Of a stretch of 64,000 nt of DNA, positions 50,187-61,621 are shown one piece after another. Each line of letters starts with the position of its first letter. Within the stretch, counting starts at the first letter, position 1. The DNA comes from Oxalobacteraceae bacterium OTU3CAMAD1. GTDB lineage: Bacteria; Pseudomonadota; Gammaproteobacteria; Burkholderiales; Burkholderiaceae_D. The DNA lies in contig CP099650.1 of the NCBI GenBank assembly GCA_024123915.1, positions 5,890,001-5,954,000 on the forward strand. Reading direction: 5' to 3'. The translations under genes were made by a program, and so were the position numbers. The notes under the pieces are model-generated. The model saw only the letters and a list, made by a program, of their open reading frames with translations. It had not been told where the DNA came from and made no database searches.

Positions 50187-52493
50187 TTAGTCCACTTCCA
50201 CAGTCTCCGGCGGCGTGGTCGGCGCGGCGTCTGGCGGTTCCGGGAACTCCAGCTTGACGACATCCTTCTCGTCCAGATCGACGGTCACGCGCCCACCGGT
50301 CACCAGACGGCCGAACAACAGCTCGTCGGCCAGCGCCTTGCGGATCATGTCCTGGATCAGGCGCGACATCGGCCGCGCGCCCATCAACGGATCGAAACCC
50401 TTCTTCGCGAGGAACTTGCGCAGTTTCTCGGTGAAGATGGCCTCGACCTTCTTCTCGTGCAGCTGCTCTTCCAGCTGCATCAGGAACTTGTCGACCACGC
50501 GCAGGATGATTTCCTCGTCCAGCGCGCGGAAGCTGATGGTCGCGTCGATACGGTTGCGGAACTCCGGCGTGAACATGCGCTTGATGTCGGCCATCTCGTC
50601 GCCTGCCTGCTTGGAATTCGTAAAGCCGATCGACGACTTCTGCAAGCTCTCGGCGCCCGCGTTGGTGGTCATGATGATGATCACGTTGCGGAAGTCGGCC
50701 TTGCGTCCGTTGTTGTCGGTCAAGGTGCCATGGTCCATCACCTGCAGCAGGATGTTGAAAATGTCCGGATGGGCTTTTTCAATCTCGTCCAGCAGCAGCA
50801 CCGCGTGCGGCTTCTTGGTGATGGCTTCGGTCAGCAAACCGCCCTGGTCGAAACCGACGTAACCCGGCGGCGCGCCGATCAGGCGCGACACGGCGTGACG
50901 CTCCATGTACTCGGACATGTCGAAACGAATCAGCTCGATGCCCAGGATGAAGGCCAGCTGTTTCGCCACCTCGGTCTTGCCGACGCCGGTAGGACCGGAG
51001 AACAGGAAGGAGCCGATCGGTTTGTCGGTCTTGCCCAGACCGGCACGCGCCATCTTGATCGCCGACGCCAGCGCTTCGATCGCAGGATCCTGGCCGAACA
51101 CCACGTTGCGCAAATCGCGGTCGATGGTCTGCAGCTTGCTGCGGTCGTCCTGGTTGACGGTCTGCGGCGGGATACGGGCGATCTTGGCGATGATGTCCTC
51201 GATCTCGGTCTTGCCGATGGTTTTCTTTTGCTTCGACTTCGGCAGGATGCGCTGCGCAGCACCGGCCTCGTCGATGACGTCGATCGCCTTGTCGGGCAGA
51301 TGGCGGTCGTTGATGAAGCGCGCGGCCAGTTCGGCGGCGGTCGACAGCGCCGACGACGAATACTTGACGCCATGGTGCTCTTCGAAGCGCGACTTCAGGC
51401 CGCGCAGGATCTGCACGGTCTGCTCGACGGTCGGCTCGTTGACGTCCACTTTCTGGAAGCGGCGGGAGAGCGCGTGGTCCTTCTCGAACACGCCACGGAA
51501 TTCCGTGTAGGTGGTCGCGCCGATGCACTTGAGCTGGCCGTTGGCCAGCGCAGGCTTCAGCAGGTTCGACGCGTCCAAGGTGCCGCCCGAGGCGGAACCG
51601 GCGCCGATGATCGTATGGATCTCGTCGATGAACAAGATGCCGTTCGGGTTGTCCTTCAATTGTTTGAGGACGGCCTTGAGGCGCTGTTCGAAGTCACCGC
51701 GATACTTGGTGCCGGCCAGCAGCGCGCCCATGTCGAGCGAATACACGACGGCATTTTGCAGGATCTCCGGCACATCGCTCTGCGTGATGCGGTAGGCCAG
51801 GCCTTCGGCGATGGCGGTCTTGCCGACGCCGGCCTCACCGACCAGCAGCGGATTGTTCTTGCGGCGACGGCACAGGATCTGGATCACGCGGTCGACCTCG
51901 TCCTCGCGGCCGATCAGCGGATCGATCTTTCCTTCGGCGGCGGACTTGTTCAGATTCTGCGTGAACTGGTCCAGCGGGCTTTCCTTGGTCTGGCCTTCGC
52001 CGCCCGGAGCGCCCTCTTCCACGCCTTCGGATGCCTTGGCGGCATCGGTCTGCTGGTCCTTGCGCACGCCGTGCGAAATGAAGTTGACCACGTCCAGACG
52101 GGTCACGCCCTGCTGGTGCAGGTAGTAGACCGCGTGCGAGTCCTTCTCGCCGAAGATCGCCACCAGCACGTTCGCGCCGGTCACTTCCTTCTTGCCATTG
52201 GACGCCGACTGCACGTGCATGATGGCGCGCTGGATGACGCGTTGGAAACCGAGCGTCGGCTGGGTATCGACCTCACCGGTGCCAGGCACGGTCGGCGTGT
52301 TATCGCCGATGAAATTGGTCAGGGTTTTGCGCAGATCTTCAATGTTGACGGCGCATGCGCGCAACACTTCGGCAGCCGAAGGGTTGTCCAGCAAGGCCAG
52401 CAGCAAGTGCTCCACCGTGATGAATTCGTGCCGGGCCTGTCGCGCTTCGACAAACGCCATGTGCAAACTTACTTCTAATTCCTGCGCAATCAT
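50187..52493 (-). CDS. clpA: ATP-dependent Clp protease ATP-binding subunit ClpA
   Basis: A 768-residue AAA+ unfoldase that feeds ClpP. The N-domain (1-145) opens with [19 protein letters not shown]1 Walker A is [15 protein letters not shown] (about 210) and D2 Walker A is [15 protein letters not shown] (about 490). There is no long middle coiled coil as in ClpB. The ATG at 52493 has GGAGG 5 nt upstream and overlaps the clpS stop by 4 bp (ATGA), so the pair is coupled. The extreme C-terminus is proline-rich ([16 protein letters not shown]). Confidence 0.96.
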   Translation of the reverse strand: MIAQELEVSLHMAFVEARQARHEFITVEHLLLALLDNPSAAEVLRACAVNIEDLRKTLTNFIGDNTPTVPGTGEVDTQPTLGFQRVIQRAIMHVQSASNGKKEVTGANVLVAIFGEKDSHAVYYLHQQGVTRLDVVNFISHGVRKDQQTDAAKASEGVEEGAPGGEGQTKESPLDQFTQNLNKSAAEGKIDPLIGREDEVDRVIQILCRRRKNNPLLVGEAGVGKTAIAEGLAYRITQSDVPEILQNAVVYSLDMGALLAGTKYRGDFEQRLKAVLKQLKDNPNGILFIDEIHTIIGAGSASGGTLDASNLLKPALANGQLKCIGATTYTEFRGVFEKDHALSRRFQKVDVNEPTVEQTVQILRGLKSRFEEHHGVKYSSSALSTAAELAARFINDRHLPDKAIDVIDEAGAAQRILPKSKQKKTIGKTEIEDIIAKIARIPPQTVNQDDRSKLQTIDRDLRNVVFGQDPAIEALASAIKMARAGLGKTDKPIGSFLFSGPTGVGKTEVAKQLAFILGIELIRFDMSEYMERHAVSRLIGAPPGYVGFDQGGLLTEAITKKPHAVLLLDEIEKAHPDIFNILLQVMDHGTLTDNNGRKADFRNVIIIMTTNAGAESLQKSSIGFTNSKQAGDEMADIKRMFTPEFRNRIDATISFRALDEEIILRVVDKFLMQLEEQLHEKKVEAIFTEKLRKFLAKKGFDPLMGARPMSRLIQDMIRKALADELLFGRLVTGGRVTVDLDEKDVVKLEFPEPPDAAPTTPPETVEVD

Positions 52494-52792
52494 ACTTCCT
52501 CCATCACGCACTGCAGGGGATGACCTGCCTTGCGCGCATGCGTTAAAACGAACTCCACTTTGGTACAGGCTATATCTTTAGAGAACACGCCGCACACTCC
52601 TTTGCCGTAGCGATGAACACTGAGCATTATTTGCGTGGCTGTTTCACGGTCTTTGTTGAAATACTCCTGGATGATAGCGACTACAAATTCCATCGGTGTG
52701 TAGTCATCGTTGAGCAACGCCACCTGGTACAAAGGTGGCGGCTTCAGCGCTTGCCGCTCCAAAAGGGTTTCGGTGTCATGCTTGGTTGCCAT
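52490..52792 (-). CDS. clpS: ClpS adaptor
   Basis: A 100-residue adaptor that binds the ClpA N-domain and delivers N-degron substrates. [21 protein letters not shown] holds the core with the NDDYTPM pocket, and the [16 protein letters not shown] and [10 protein letters not shown] ends are typical. The ATG at 52792 gives the normal family length; starts further upstream would add 14-20 residues without similarity. Confidence 0.95.
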   Translation of the reverse strand: MATKHDTETLLERQALKPPPLYQVALLNDDYTPMEFVVAIIQEYFNKDRETATQIMLSVHRYGKGVCGVFSKDIACTKVEFVLTHARKAGHPLQCVMEEV

Positions 52793-52968
52793 ACGCTTAT
52801 ATTCTAATGCTTTCGGGGTTGATGCAATGTGCATTTCACTATACACATCCAATTGTTTTCCATCTTACGCGTTTTCTTAACATGGCGCAGATGGCGACCC
52901 ATTTGTTAAAATCAAGAGTTGCTTTTTCGCTAAGCAGATCAAAAGTAGCAAAATGCATACAAATCTGC

Positions 52969-52997
52969 TTGACTTTAAAAATTGGTCCGCTAACAAT
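52969..52997 (+). promoter_or_regulatory. candidate promoter and long leader of the cold-shock gene
   Basis: TTGACT (52969-52974) and TAACAAT (52991-52997), 16 bp apart, would start an mRNA with a leader of about 113 nt before the csp ATG. Long 5' leaders are usual for temperature-regulated csp mRNAs. The 324-bp region 52793-53116 otherwise contains only the divergent clpS upstream sequence. Confidence 0.5.
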
Positions 52998-53116
52998 GCG
53001 TTATCGGCTTCGTGCAGAAATGTACATGTTGATAAGAAGTGAGGCGTGAGGAGGGGGCAAGAAGCTTCTTGCTTTTATGGCTCGTGTGATCCGTTTTAAT
53101 TTTGAAAGTTCTTTTT

Positions 53117-53320
53117 ATGGCAACAGGTACAGTTAAGTGGTTCAATGATTCCAAAGGTTTTGGCTTCATCACTCCAGATGACGGCGGCGAGGATTTGTTC
53201 GCTCACTTCTCCGCAATCAACATGAACGGTTTCAAGACCCTCAAAGAAGGTCAAAAAGTTCAATTCGAAGTCACGCAAGGCCCTAAAGGCAAGCAAGCTT
53301 CCAACATCCAAGCTGCCTAA
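53117..53320 (+). CDS. cold-shock domain protein (CspA family)
   Basis: A 67-residue single cold-shock domain that binds single-stranded RNA/DNA. RNP1 is KGFGFI and RNP2 is DLFAHFS; the start [17 protein letters not shown] is canonical. The ATG at 53117 is the family start. It faces away from clpSA, an arrangement similar to cspD-clpSA in E. coli, but its sequence is CspA-like, so I assign no symbol. Confidence 0.96.
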   Translation: MATGTVKWFNDSKGFGFITPDDGGEDLFAHFSAINMNGFKTLKEGQKVQFEVTQGPKGKQASNIQAA

Positions 53321-53340
53321 GTTACACGGCACCAGATGTG

Positions 53341-53368
53341 AAAAACCCCGTCTGCGGGGTTTTTTTTC
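53341..53368 (+). terminator. intrinsic terminator of the cold-shock gene
   Basis: AACCCCG-TCTG-CGGGGTT forms a short stem followed by eight T, 20 bp after the stop. Confidence 0.92.
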
Positions 53369-53440
53369 GTCCACCGGTCGGCTCGGGCCCTGGATAGCCA
53401 AACGAAAGTGTTGTAGAAGTCCGACGTTCCCCTCTCCCCT

Positions 53441-55264
53441 ATGACTCGTCTAATAACGCTGGCGATGGCCGCCCTGGTGGTGCTGTCGATCCCGATGCCG
53501 GGCTTTGGTGCGCTGACTGAAATACAACGCACTCTGCAGCAAGAACAGCTCACCGGCGCCGTCTGGGTCACCGTCACGCCGGACGACGGCGCGGTCACCG
53601 GCGCTGCCGGCCTGGCCAACGCCGGCAGCGGCGCCGCGATGCGCGCCGACCACCGCGTGCAGGTCGGCTCGGTCGCCAAAGTGGCGGTGGCGGCCGGCGT
53701 GCTGCGCCTGATCACCGAGGGCAAGCTCTCGCTCGACACGCCGGTCGCCACCTTGCTGCCGGCATTGTCGTTCACCAACCGATGGGAGGCCACCGACCCG
53801 ATCCGCGTGCGGCATTTGCTCGCGCACACGGCGGGGCTGGAAAACTTCCGGCTGTGGCACGTCTTCAGCCTGACGGCGCGGGCCGATACGCCGCTCGGCG
53901 CCGCCTTCGCCAACGGGCCGTCCGGGCAGTCCGATCCCGCGCTGCTGACCGTGCAAGCGCGGCCGGGCAGCCGCTTCGCCTATTCCAACATTGGCTACGC
54001 GCTGCTCGGCATGGTCATCGAAGCGGTCAGCGGCCAGCGCTACGACCGCTACCTGGATGCGCACCTGCTGCAACCGTTGGGCATGCGGGACAGCACCTTC
54101 GGCTTCGTCACGCAAACCGGACCGGAGGCGGACCCGCGTCTGGCGATGGGCCACTTCGAGCGCGGCGTCACGCATCCGGCCGAACGCAACTATCTGCCCT
54201 CCGCCGACCGGCTCACCACCACCGCCGCCGACATGGCGCGCTTCGCCGCCTTCCTGATGGGCGACGGCGGCATAGACGGCCGTCCCTTCATCGATCCGAG
54301 GTTGATGGCGCAGCTGGGCACGCCGAGCGGCACCGAAGCCGTGCGGGCGGGCCTGACGACAGGCCATGGCCACGCGCTGGCCGGGCGAGACCGCCACGGC
54401 CAACTGGGCTACTGCCATCCCGGCGCCACGGTCGGCTTCAACGCCATGCTGTGCGTGTACCCGGCGCAGCGCAAGGCGTTCTTCGTTGCCATGAATACGG
54501 ACAGCGAAACGGCGGACTACGACCGCTTCAACAAATTGCTGATCGAGAAGCTGCACCTCCAGCCCGCCGCGCCTGTGGTCAAAACCGGCACACCAGCGGC
54601 CGACATCGCGGACTGGCTGGGGATTTATGTGCCGGCGATGCACAGGATCAGCAACCTGGCATGGACCGACATCGTGCTCAACTTCATGCGGGTGAGCCGG
54701 GAGGATGGCGTCGTGCGGTTGGAACCGTTCCAGGGCAAGCCGGCGCTGCTGACGCCGACCGGCGGCCACTTGTTCACGCAGTCCGGCCGCCTGGACAATA
54801 CGCACGTGATGCTGATCGGCGACGACGGCCAGCGCATCGTCAGCGACGGCATGCGCAATTACGCCAAAGCCGACATGGTGCTGTTGACAGGCCTGTGGCT
54901 GAGCCTGGGGATTGGGCTGCTGGGGCTGGCCTACATTGTGACTATCGGTTGCTGGCGGCTGCTGCGCAAGCGGCTGCGGACGCGCGATCCGTTGTCCGCG
55001 CCGTTGATGGGCGTATTCGCGCTGGCGCTGCCGGCGCCGCTTTTTTATACGCAATCGTTCATGCGGATGGGGGAATTGACGCTGGCCAGCGGCATGCTGG
55101 CGGTGGTGACGGCGACGCTGCCGCTGACATTGGTGGCGGGCCTGGCGATGCAGTGGCGCGATGGGCGGCGCCATGTAGGCGATACGCTGGCGCTGATCGC
55201 AAGCCTGCAGTGCATGCTGGTGCTGGCGGCATGGGGCATGCTGCCCTTCATGCTGTGGAAGTAG
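53441..55264 (+). CDS. membrane-anchored serine hydrolase of the beta-lactamase (class C/PBP-like) family
   Basis: A 607-residue protein. A signal peptide (about 1-25) precedes a PF00144 domain (about 30-375) with the SxxK motif Ser77-Val-Ala-Lys80 and the YxN motif YSN (about 179). A KTG-equivalent is probably the HPGATVGF region. After a beta-rich middle part (about 390-490) come four membrane helices (about 478-605). This fused layout is found in serine hydrolases of the EstB/D-aminopeptidase-like group; antibiotic breakdown is not implied. It has no close operon partner. Confidence 0.85.
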   Translation: MTRLITLAMAALVVLSIPMPGFGALTEIQRTLQQEQLTGAVWVTVTPDDGAVTGAAGLANAGSGAAMRADHRVQVGSVAKVAVAAGVLRLITEGKLSLDTPVATLLPALSFTNRWEATDPIRVRHLLAHTAGLENFRLWHVFSLTARADTPLGAAFANGPSGQSDPALLTVQARPGSRFAYSNIGYALLGMVIEAVSGQRYDRYLDAHLLQPLGMRDSTFGFVTQTGPEADPRLAMGHFERGVTHPAERNYLPSADRLTTTAADMARFAAFLMGDGGIDGRPFIDPRLMAQLGTPSGTEAVRAGLTTGHGHALAGRDRHGQLGYCHPGATVGFNAMLCVYPAQRKAFFVAMNTDSETADYDRFNKLLIEKLHLQPAAPVVKTGTPAADIADWLGIYVPAMHRISNLAWTDIVLNFMRVSREDGVVRLEPFQGKPALLTPTGGHLFTQSGRLDNTHVMLIGDDGQRIVSDGMRNYAKADMVLLTGLWLSLGIGLLGLAYIVTIGCWRLLRKRLRTRDPLSAPLMGVFALALPAPLFYTQSFMRMGELTLASGMLAVVTATLPLTLVAGLAMQWRDGRRHVGDTLALIASLQCMLVLAAWGMLPFMLWK

Positions 55265-55298
55265 CTCTCGGCCACAGCATTCAACCCACATCTAAACC

Positions 55299-55337
55299 AC
55301 GTAGGGCGGATTAGCGAAGCGTAATCCGCCATGCATG
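55299..55337. repeat. 39-nt palindromic repeat, copy A
   Basis: ACGTAGGGCGGATTAGCGAA continues with GCGTAATCCGCCATGCATG. The core GGCGGATTA...TAATCCGCC is a 9-bp hairpin stem. An identical copy in opposite orientation lies at 60859-60897. This copy is between the ends of convergent genes (hydrolase and icd). Confidence 0.85.
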
Positions 55338-55386
55338 AGCCGCCGACGGAGCACGGCGTCTCCGTGGCAACTCACACGGCGCAGAC

Positions 55387-56646
<1,260 letters not shown>

Positions 56647-56856
56647 CATGTTCTCCGAAATGGACGCTCGGCAAGCGGCATACAATACTGCTACCGGGGC
56701 AAGGATTCTTTGTTTTATTGCCAAGTTAGTACAAATACCTAGGTCTTCTATAAGACATAAGACAGGCGTTTTGCATTATGCACCAGTATTTTAGTGGGCG
56801 CTACGATTTTACGACACCGGCCTTGAAGCCTACACCAAATCCATCATCACACAAGC

Positions 56857-57423
56857 ATGCCCCTCATTCTATTTAACAAACCTTTCCAAGTGCTGTGCCA
56901 GTTTTCGCCGCAGGACGACAAGGCCACGCTGGCCGACTATTTGAAGATCCCCAACATCTACCCGGCCGGCCGCCTCGACGCCGACAGCGAAGGCTTGATG
57001 CTGCTCACCGACGACGGCAAGCTGCAGCACCAGATCGCCCATCCGGATCACAAGGAAGCCAAGGTATACCTGGTGCAGGTCGAAGGCGTGGCCGACGCCG
57101 ACAGCCTGGCCAAATTGCAGGCGCCAATCGATTTGGGCGATTTCGTCACCAAGCCATGCAAGGCGGTGCGGATCGCCGAGCCGGAGTGGCTGTGGCCGCG
57201 CAATCCGCCGATCCGCGAACGCGCGGGTCAGCCGACCAGCTGGCTGGCGATTACTCTGCAGGAGGGGAAGAACCGCCAGGTCAGGCGCATGACGGCGGCG
57301 GTCGGCTTGCCGACCTTGCGGCTGGTGCGCAGCGCCATCGGCGCGATCTCGCTGGCGAGCCATCCGCTGATGCCGGGCGAATCGATGCCGGTGCAGCCCT
57401 CCGAGCTGGTGAAGGCTGGGTGA
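56857..57423 (+). CDS. rluE: 23S rRNA pseudouridine synthase (RluE-like)
   Basis: A 188-residue enzyme of the RsuA family without the usual N-terminal S4 domain, typical of RluE, which modifies a single 23S rRNA uridine. The catalytic Asp is in YPAGRLDADSEGLMLLT (about residue 39). NRQVRRMTAAVGLPTLRLVR is the second family block. It is divergent from icd over a 210-bp region. Confidence 0.88.
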   Translation: MPLILFNKPFQVLCQFSPQDDKATLADYLKIPNIYPAGRLDADSEGLMLLTDDGKLQHQIAHPDHKEAKVYLVQVEGVADADSLAKLQAPIDLGDFVTKPCKAVRIAEPEWLWPRNPPIRERAGQPTSWLAITLQEGKNRQVRRMTAAVGLPTLRLVRSAIGAISLASHPLMPGESMPVQPSELVKAG

Positions 57424-57509
57424 ACCGAACGGCGGGAAATGATGCAAAAGTGCTATGATGGGAAGGCGGAAGGTTGTGCCTTCCACAAACATAGTCAATA
57501 GGTAATTAA

Positions 57510-58679
57510 ATGAACAACCACTCCCCCCTGGCGACAGGGCAAAACCAGGGCAATCTGCCCTGGCTGGACGGCTTGCGCGGGCTCGCGTCCATCTGGGTTC
57601 TGCTTTCCCACATCCAAATTCTTACCGGCCTGCGCGACATCCCGATCCTGTCATGGGGCGAACTCGCCGTCGATCTGTTCATGCTGCTATCCGGTTTTTT
57701 GATGGCGCATAACTATATCGCCCGCAAGCAAACCGAACCCTGGGAATCGACGCGTACCATCGGACAATTCTGGGTGCGCCGCTTCTTCCGCATCGCGCCG
57801 CTGTACTACGTCGTACTGGTGGTGGCGCTGGTGGCCGGTCCGCAGATGGGCCATTTCCGCGAGGCGATCGCGCAGGTGTGGCCGTCGACGGCCACCGCGC
57901 CGGAACGCTATCTGGACCAAAGCCTGACCAACATCGTCATGCACGTGAGTTTCCTGTTCGGGTTCTCGCCGACCTATGCGTTCCGCACCGCCTTGCCGGA
58001 CTGGTCGATCGGACTGGAAATGCAGTTCTACCTGTTCTTCCCGTTCATCATGATCCTGATGGCGCGCCTGTCGCCGATCGTCGCCAGCGGCCTGCTGATC
58101 GGCATTTGCCTCGCCATCCGCCTGTTCTTCCGCGATTACTTCCACTCCTTCCCGATGCCGGCCTTCCTCGCCATCAAGTTCTACGTGTTCCTGATCGGCA
58201 TGTGGATCGCCCAGGCGCGCGCCGAACGCACCATGCATATGGGCTTGCTGGCCGGGGTCGGCCTGGCGCTGATGTGGCTCTACCTCGAACGCAACCAGGT
58301 TGCCGTGGCCCGCTTGGTCCTGGTCGTCGGCATGTTCTACCTGATGAATAACGGCACCCTCCCCGGCAGCAAGGCACTGGCCGGCGCCACCATCGGCCTG
58401 CGCAGGCTGCTGTCCAATCGCGTCGCGATGTTCCTCGGCGAGACATCGTACAGCGTCTACCTTGTACATTTGCTGATCGTGCTGCCGGTGGGCGGCCTGC
58501 TGGCGCGCCAGGCGGCTTATGTGGCACTGCCAAGCGTGGTGCGCTTCGGCATCGTCATCGCGATCGCCCTGCCGATCAGCTATACGATCGGATGGCTGCT
58601 GTTCAATTCGGTGGAAAAGAAGGGCATACAAATGGGGAAACAAGTACTGCTGCGGTTCAAGCCGAAGCTGGCCGCCTGA
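57510..58679 (+). CDS. acyltransferase 3 family membrane protein
   Basis: A 389-residue protein with about ten membrane helices. The start NLPWLDGLRGLASIWVLLSH carries the acyltransferase-3 signature (R and H residues), followed by ELAVDLFMLLSGFLMAH. FFRIAPLYYVVL and ETSYSVYLVHLLIVL are other family segments. Such enzymes O-acylate surface sugars or antibiotics; the substrate cannot be told. No polysaccharide genes lie nearby. Confidence 0.88.
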   Translation: MNNHSPLATGQNQGNLPWLDGLRGLASIWVLLSHIQILTGLRDIPILSWGELAVDLFMLLSGFLMAHNYIARKQTEPWESTRTIGQFWVRRFFRIAPLYYVVLVVALVAGPQMGHFREAIAQVWPSTATAPERYLDQSLTNIVMHVSFLFGFSPTYAFRTALPDWSIGLEMQFYLFFPFIMILMARLSPIVASGLLIGICLAIRLFFRDYFHSFPMPAFLAIKFYVFLIGMWIAQARAERTMHMGLLAGVGLALMWLYLERNQVAVARLVLVVGMFYLMNNGTLPGSKALAGATIGLRRLLSNRVAMFLGETSYSVYLVHLLIVLPVGGLLARQAAYVALPSVVRFGIVIAIALPISYTIGWLLFNSVEKKGIQMGKQVLLRFKPKLAA

Positions 58680-58775
58680 GTCTTCAGCGCTTCCCCCGCA
58701 TCCGCCGGCAGGGCCCGGCGGATGTCATAGCATCCCCACCTGCCACCAACCCAGCCAACTTCCCGCGCCACAAGC

Positions 58776-58810
58776 GAAAAAACCCGCGCCGACCGAAGTC
58801 AGCGCGGGTT
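58776..58810 (-). terminator. intrinsic terminator of rpsT
   Basis: On the minus strand CCCGCGC and GCGCGGG pair across a 12-nt loop, followed by six T. It begins about 28 bp after the rpsT stop. Confidence 0.85.
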
Positions 58811-58836
58811 CTTGCTTGTACTCCCGCTGAGGGGAA

Positions 58837-59103
58837 TTAAGCGGACAGTGCCTTCAGGGCAGCTGCCAGACGGCTCTTATGACGAGCTGCCTTGTTTTTG
58901 TGGATGATCTTCTTGTCGGCGATGCTGTCGATTTTCGACACGGACGATTGGAAGATTGCGGTCGCAGCAGCTTTGTCGCCGCCCTGGATTGCCTTGCGAA
59001 CTGCTTTGATAGCGGTGCGCAGGGTCGAACGCTGGGACGAGTTGTGTGCGTTTTGCTTGACTGCTTGACGAGCACGTTTGCGCGCTTGTGCGGTATTTGC
59101 CAT
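58837..59103 (-). CDS. rpsT: 30S ribosomal protein S20
   Basis: An 88-residue basic protein. [21 protein letters not shown] and [15 protein letters not shown] are canonical for bS20. The ATG at 59103 is the family start. The mRNA leader is about 140 nt long from the promoter at 59251 and contains two similar CAAACATTA stretches; S20 controls its own translation in E. coli, which may hold here. Confidence 0.97.
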   Translation of the reverse strand: MANTAQARKRARQAVKQNAHNSSQRSTLRTAIKAVRKAIQGGDKAAATAIFQSSVSKIDSIADKKIIHKNKAARHKSRLAAALKALSA

Positions 59104-59250
59104 GGAATTTCCTAAATCAGGGTAAAGGTGCGTTTGCAAACATTATTGTTTGTCAAACAGGTGCGTTCAGTAGCGTCTGCCGAACCATGTGAGTCAAACT
59201 ACTGCCTGCCAAACATTAGTGTCTGCGTAACAGAATTCTGTACAGCCTGC

Positions 59251-59279
59251 GATTATAGCGATCTTTTTCGACGGGAGCA
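59251..59279 (-). promoter_or_regulatory. rpsT promoter
   Basis: On the minus strand TTGCTC (59274-59279) and TATAAT (59251-59256) are 17 bp apart, a strong sigma-70 match. Confidence 0.75.
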
Positions 59280-59295
59280 ACTATAATCATGCCCC

Positions 59296-60840
59296 ATGAA
59301 CTTGCTAAAAACTCTAGCCGCCCTCAGCAGCATGACCATGCTGTCCCGTATCACCGGATTGTTGCGTGAAATCCTCATCGCCCGGGCCTTCGGCGCCGGC
59401 GGCATGACCGATGCGTACAACGTCGCCTTCCGCATCCCCAACCTGTTGCGCCGGCTGTTCGCCGAGGGCGCGTTCTCGCAAGCGTTCGTGCCCATTTTAT
59501 CCGAGTACAAGAACAAGCAGACCGAGCAAGCCACCCGGAACCTGGCGGACCACGTCGGCACCACGCTGGTCTGGTCCACCGTCGTCATCAGCGGGCTGGG
59601 CATCATCGGCGCCCCACTGCTGTTGATGCTGGTCGCCGGCGGCCTGCAGCCGGACGATTTCGACGCCGCCGTGTGGATGACGCGCCTGATGTTCCCCTAC
59701 ATCGCCTTCATGTCGTTCGTGGCGCTGGCCGGCGGCATATTAAATACCTGGAGCCAGTTCAAGATCCCCGCCTTCACGCCGGTGCTGCTCAACATCGCGT
59801 CCATCCTGGCGTCGCTGTTCCTGCAGCAGCATCTGGAGCGGCCCATCTACGCGATGGCGATCGCGGTCTTCGTCGGCGGCCTGCTGCAGGTCGCGATCCA
59901 GGTCCCGGCGCTGCTGAAGATCCGCATGCTGCCGCGCATCTCGCTCAATCCGCTGTCGGGACTGCGCGACGAGGGCGTGCGCCGCGTGCTCAAGAAAATG
60001 GGGCCGGCGGTGTTCGCCGTCGCCGCCGCGCAAATCAGCCTGCTGATCAATACCGCCATCGCCTCCAATCTGGCCGAGGGCAGCATTTCCTTCCTGACCT
60101 ACGCCGACCGCCTGATGGAGTTCCCGACCGCCATGCTGGGCGTGGCCCTGGGCACCATTTTGCTGCCCAGCCTGTCCAAAGCGAACGTCGGCGGCGACAC
60201 GGAGGAATACTCATCGCTGCTCGATTGGGGCTTGCGGCTGACCTTTTTGCTGGCGATGCCGGCCGCCGTGGGCTTGGCCACCTTGGCTGTGCCGCTGATT
60301 TCCACCCTGTTCCAAAACGGCGCCTTCACGGCGGCGGCGGCGCATGCGTCGGCCGAGCCGCTGATCGCCTACAGCGTCGGCCTGCTCGGCATCATCCTGG
60401 TCAAGATTTTGGCGCCCGCCTTCTTCGCGCGGCAGGACATCCGCACGCCGGTACGTATCGCGGTCGGCGTGCTGGTCGCCACCCAGCTGATGAACATGAT
60501 TTTTGTCCCGCAGCTGGCGGTGGCGGGTCTGGCGCTGTCGATCAGCCTGGGCGCCTGCCTGAACGCGGGCTTGCTGTTTAGCGGCCTGCGCCGGCGCGGC
60601 ATCTACACGCCCAAGCCGGGCTGGCTGCTGTTCTTCACCAAGTTGGTGATCGCCTGCGCGCTGATGGGCGCGACGGCGTGGTATAGCGCGGCGCAGGTCG
60701 ATTGGACAGGAATGGCGCATCAGACGCTGTTGCGCATTGGGGCGCTGGTCGCCGTCATCGGGGTGTCCGCGCTGGTGTATTTCGGCGCGCTGATGGTGAT
60801 GGGGTTCCGGTTCCGGGATTTCAAACGCACGGCGCGTTAG
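59296..60840 (+). CDS. murJ: lipid II flippase MurJ
   Basis: A 514-residue inner-membrane protein of the MviN/MurJ family with about 14 helices. The opening NLLKTLAALSSMTMLSRITGLLREILIARAFGAGGMTDAYNVAFRIPNLLRRLFAEGAFSQAFVP-type stretch is diagnostic (residues 2-66), including the essential Arg residues of the cavity. It moves the peptidoglycan precursor across the membrane. A TATAAT lies only 10 bp before the ATG, so the true promoter may be elsewhere. Divergent rpsT is the normal neighbour. Confidence 0.96.
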   Translation: MNLLKTLAALSSMTMLSRITGLLREILIARAFGAGGMTDAYNVAFRIPNLLRRLFAEGAFSQAFVPILSEYKNKQTEQATRNLADHVGTTLVWSTVVISGLGIIGAPLLLMLVAGGLQPDDFDAAVWMTRLMFPYIAFMSFVALAGGILNTWSQFKIPAFTPVLLNIASILASLFLQQHLERPIYAMAIAVFVGGLLQVAIQVPALLKIRMLPRISLNPLSGLRDEGVRRVLKKMGPAVFAVAAAQISLLINTAIASNLAEGSISFLTYADRLMEFPTAMLGVALGTILLPSLSKANVGGDTEEYSSLLDWGLRLTFLLAMPAAVGLATLAVPLISTLFQNGAFTAAAAHASAEPLIAYSVGLLGIILVKILAPAFFARQDIRTPVRIAVGVLVATQLMNMIFVPQLAVAGLALSISLGACLNAGLLFSGLRRRGIYTPKPGWLLFFTKLVIACALMGATAWYSAAQVDWTGMAHQTLLRIGALVAVIGVSALVYFGALMVMGFRFRDFKRTAR

Positions 60841-60858
60841 TCGGAGCTGCGGACGGAG

Positions 60859-60897
60859 CATGCATGGCGGATTACGCTTCGCTAATCCGCCCTACGT
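60859..60897. repeat. 39-nt palindromic repeat, copy B
   Basis: The reverse complement of 55299-55337, identical in all 39 positions by my reading. It lies between the ends of murJ and the pilin-like gene, again a convergent junction. Confidence 0.85.
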
Positions 60898-60898
60898 G

Positions 60899-61621
60899 TC
60901 ATGACGGTTTATTTTGGTCCTGCGGCTCCGGCTGCGTGGGCTGGGGCTGCGGCTCGGGTTCTGGCTCAGGTTCCGGGGCTGGTTTTTCCTCTTGCGGCGG
61001 TGGCGCAGGTTCGGGCTCGGGTTGAGGTGTTTGCGCCGGGGGAGCAGGTGGCGCCGGCGGTATCGGGGTAACCGGGCTACCCGGCAAAGGCGTGCCGGGT
61101 TTTACTTCCACCGCGCCGGGTTGCCGGCCCTGTCCCGGTACCGGTAAGGTGCCGCCGGTCGCCGCGAAGCGCCACTCCGAGATCTTCTGCTTGCCGGCCA
61201 GCCCCTGGAAGCGCTGCGGGAAATTGCCTATCTTGACCGGCTTCGCGTCCGACAAACTGTACACCGCCAGCACGCCGACCTTGTCGCCCAGGTAGGTGAT
61301 GCCCCATTCCGCCCTGCCCGTCATCGGGTCGACGAACACTTTGCGCAAATGGCGCCGCACGGTCGGAAAACGCGGATCCTTGAGCAGCTCCTTCAACGAC
61401 GGCGGCTGCGGCGGAAAGCCGGCCGGGGTGGCGTTGGCATAGCTTTGCAGCGCGTCGCTGAAGGCGGCGCCGATATCGAGCAACTCCTGCTCCGCCCTGC
61501 TCCGCTGCAGCACCGATCCAAGTTTCAGCGCCGATGCCGACACCAGCCCGATGATCGCCACCAGGATGATCAGGCTCAGATAGGTGAAGCCGCCGTTGCG
61601 GCGCTTGCGCGGCCGCCGCAT
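60899..61621 (-). CDS. pilin-like protein with proline-rich tail
   Basis: A 240-residue protein from the ATG at 61621, which overlaps the gspG-like stop by one base. A class III signal RRNGG-FTYLSLIILVAIIGLVSA (cleavage after Gly11) leads a hydrophobic helix, but position 5 of the mature protein is Ser, not the usual Glu. The globular part spans about 40-165. The last 70 residues are a Pro/Glu/Gln tract (PEPEPEPQPQPTQPEP). Loss of Glu5 is seen in tip-type minor pseudopilins, but those have a different size, so the role is open. Confidence 0.75.
   Translation of the reverse strand: MRRPRKRRNGGFTYLSLIILVAIIGLVSASALKLGSVLQRSRAEQELLDIGAAFSDALQSYANATPAGFPPQPPSLKELLKDPRFPTVRRHLRKVFVDPMTGRAEWGITYLGDKVGVLAVYSLSDAKPVKIGNFPQRFQGLAGKQKISEWRFAATGGTLPVPGQGRQPGAVEVKPGTPLPGSPVTPIPPAPPAPPAQTPQPEPEPAPPPQEEKPAPEPEPEPEPQPQPTQPEPQDQNKPS

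Noticed and set aside
53441..55264. Antibiotic-resistance beta-lactamase
   Set aside because: SxxK and YxN are shared by many serine hydrolases of this fold; the four C-terminal membrane helices and lack of an ampR-like neighbour do not suggest a resistance enzyme.
59281..59286. TATAAT just before murJ as its -10 box
   Set aside because: It is only 9 bp from the ATG and has no matching -35 sequence at 16-18 bp; the motif may be chance.
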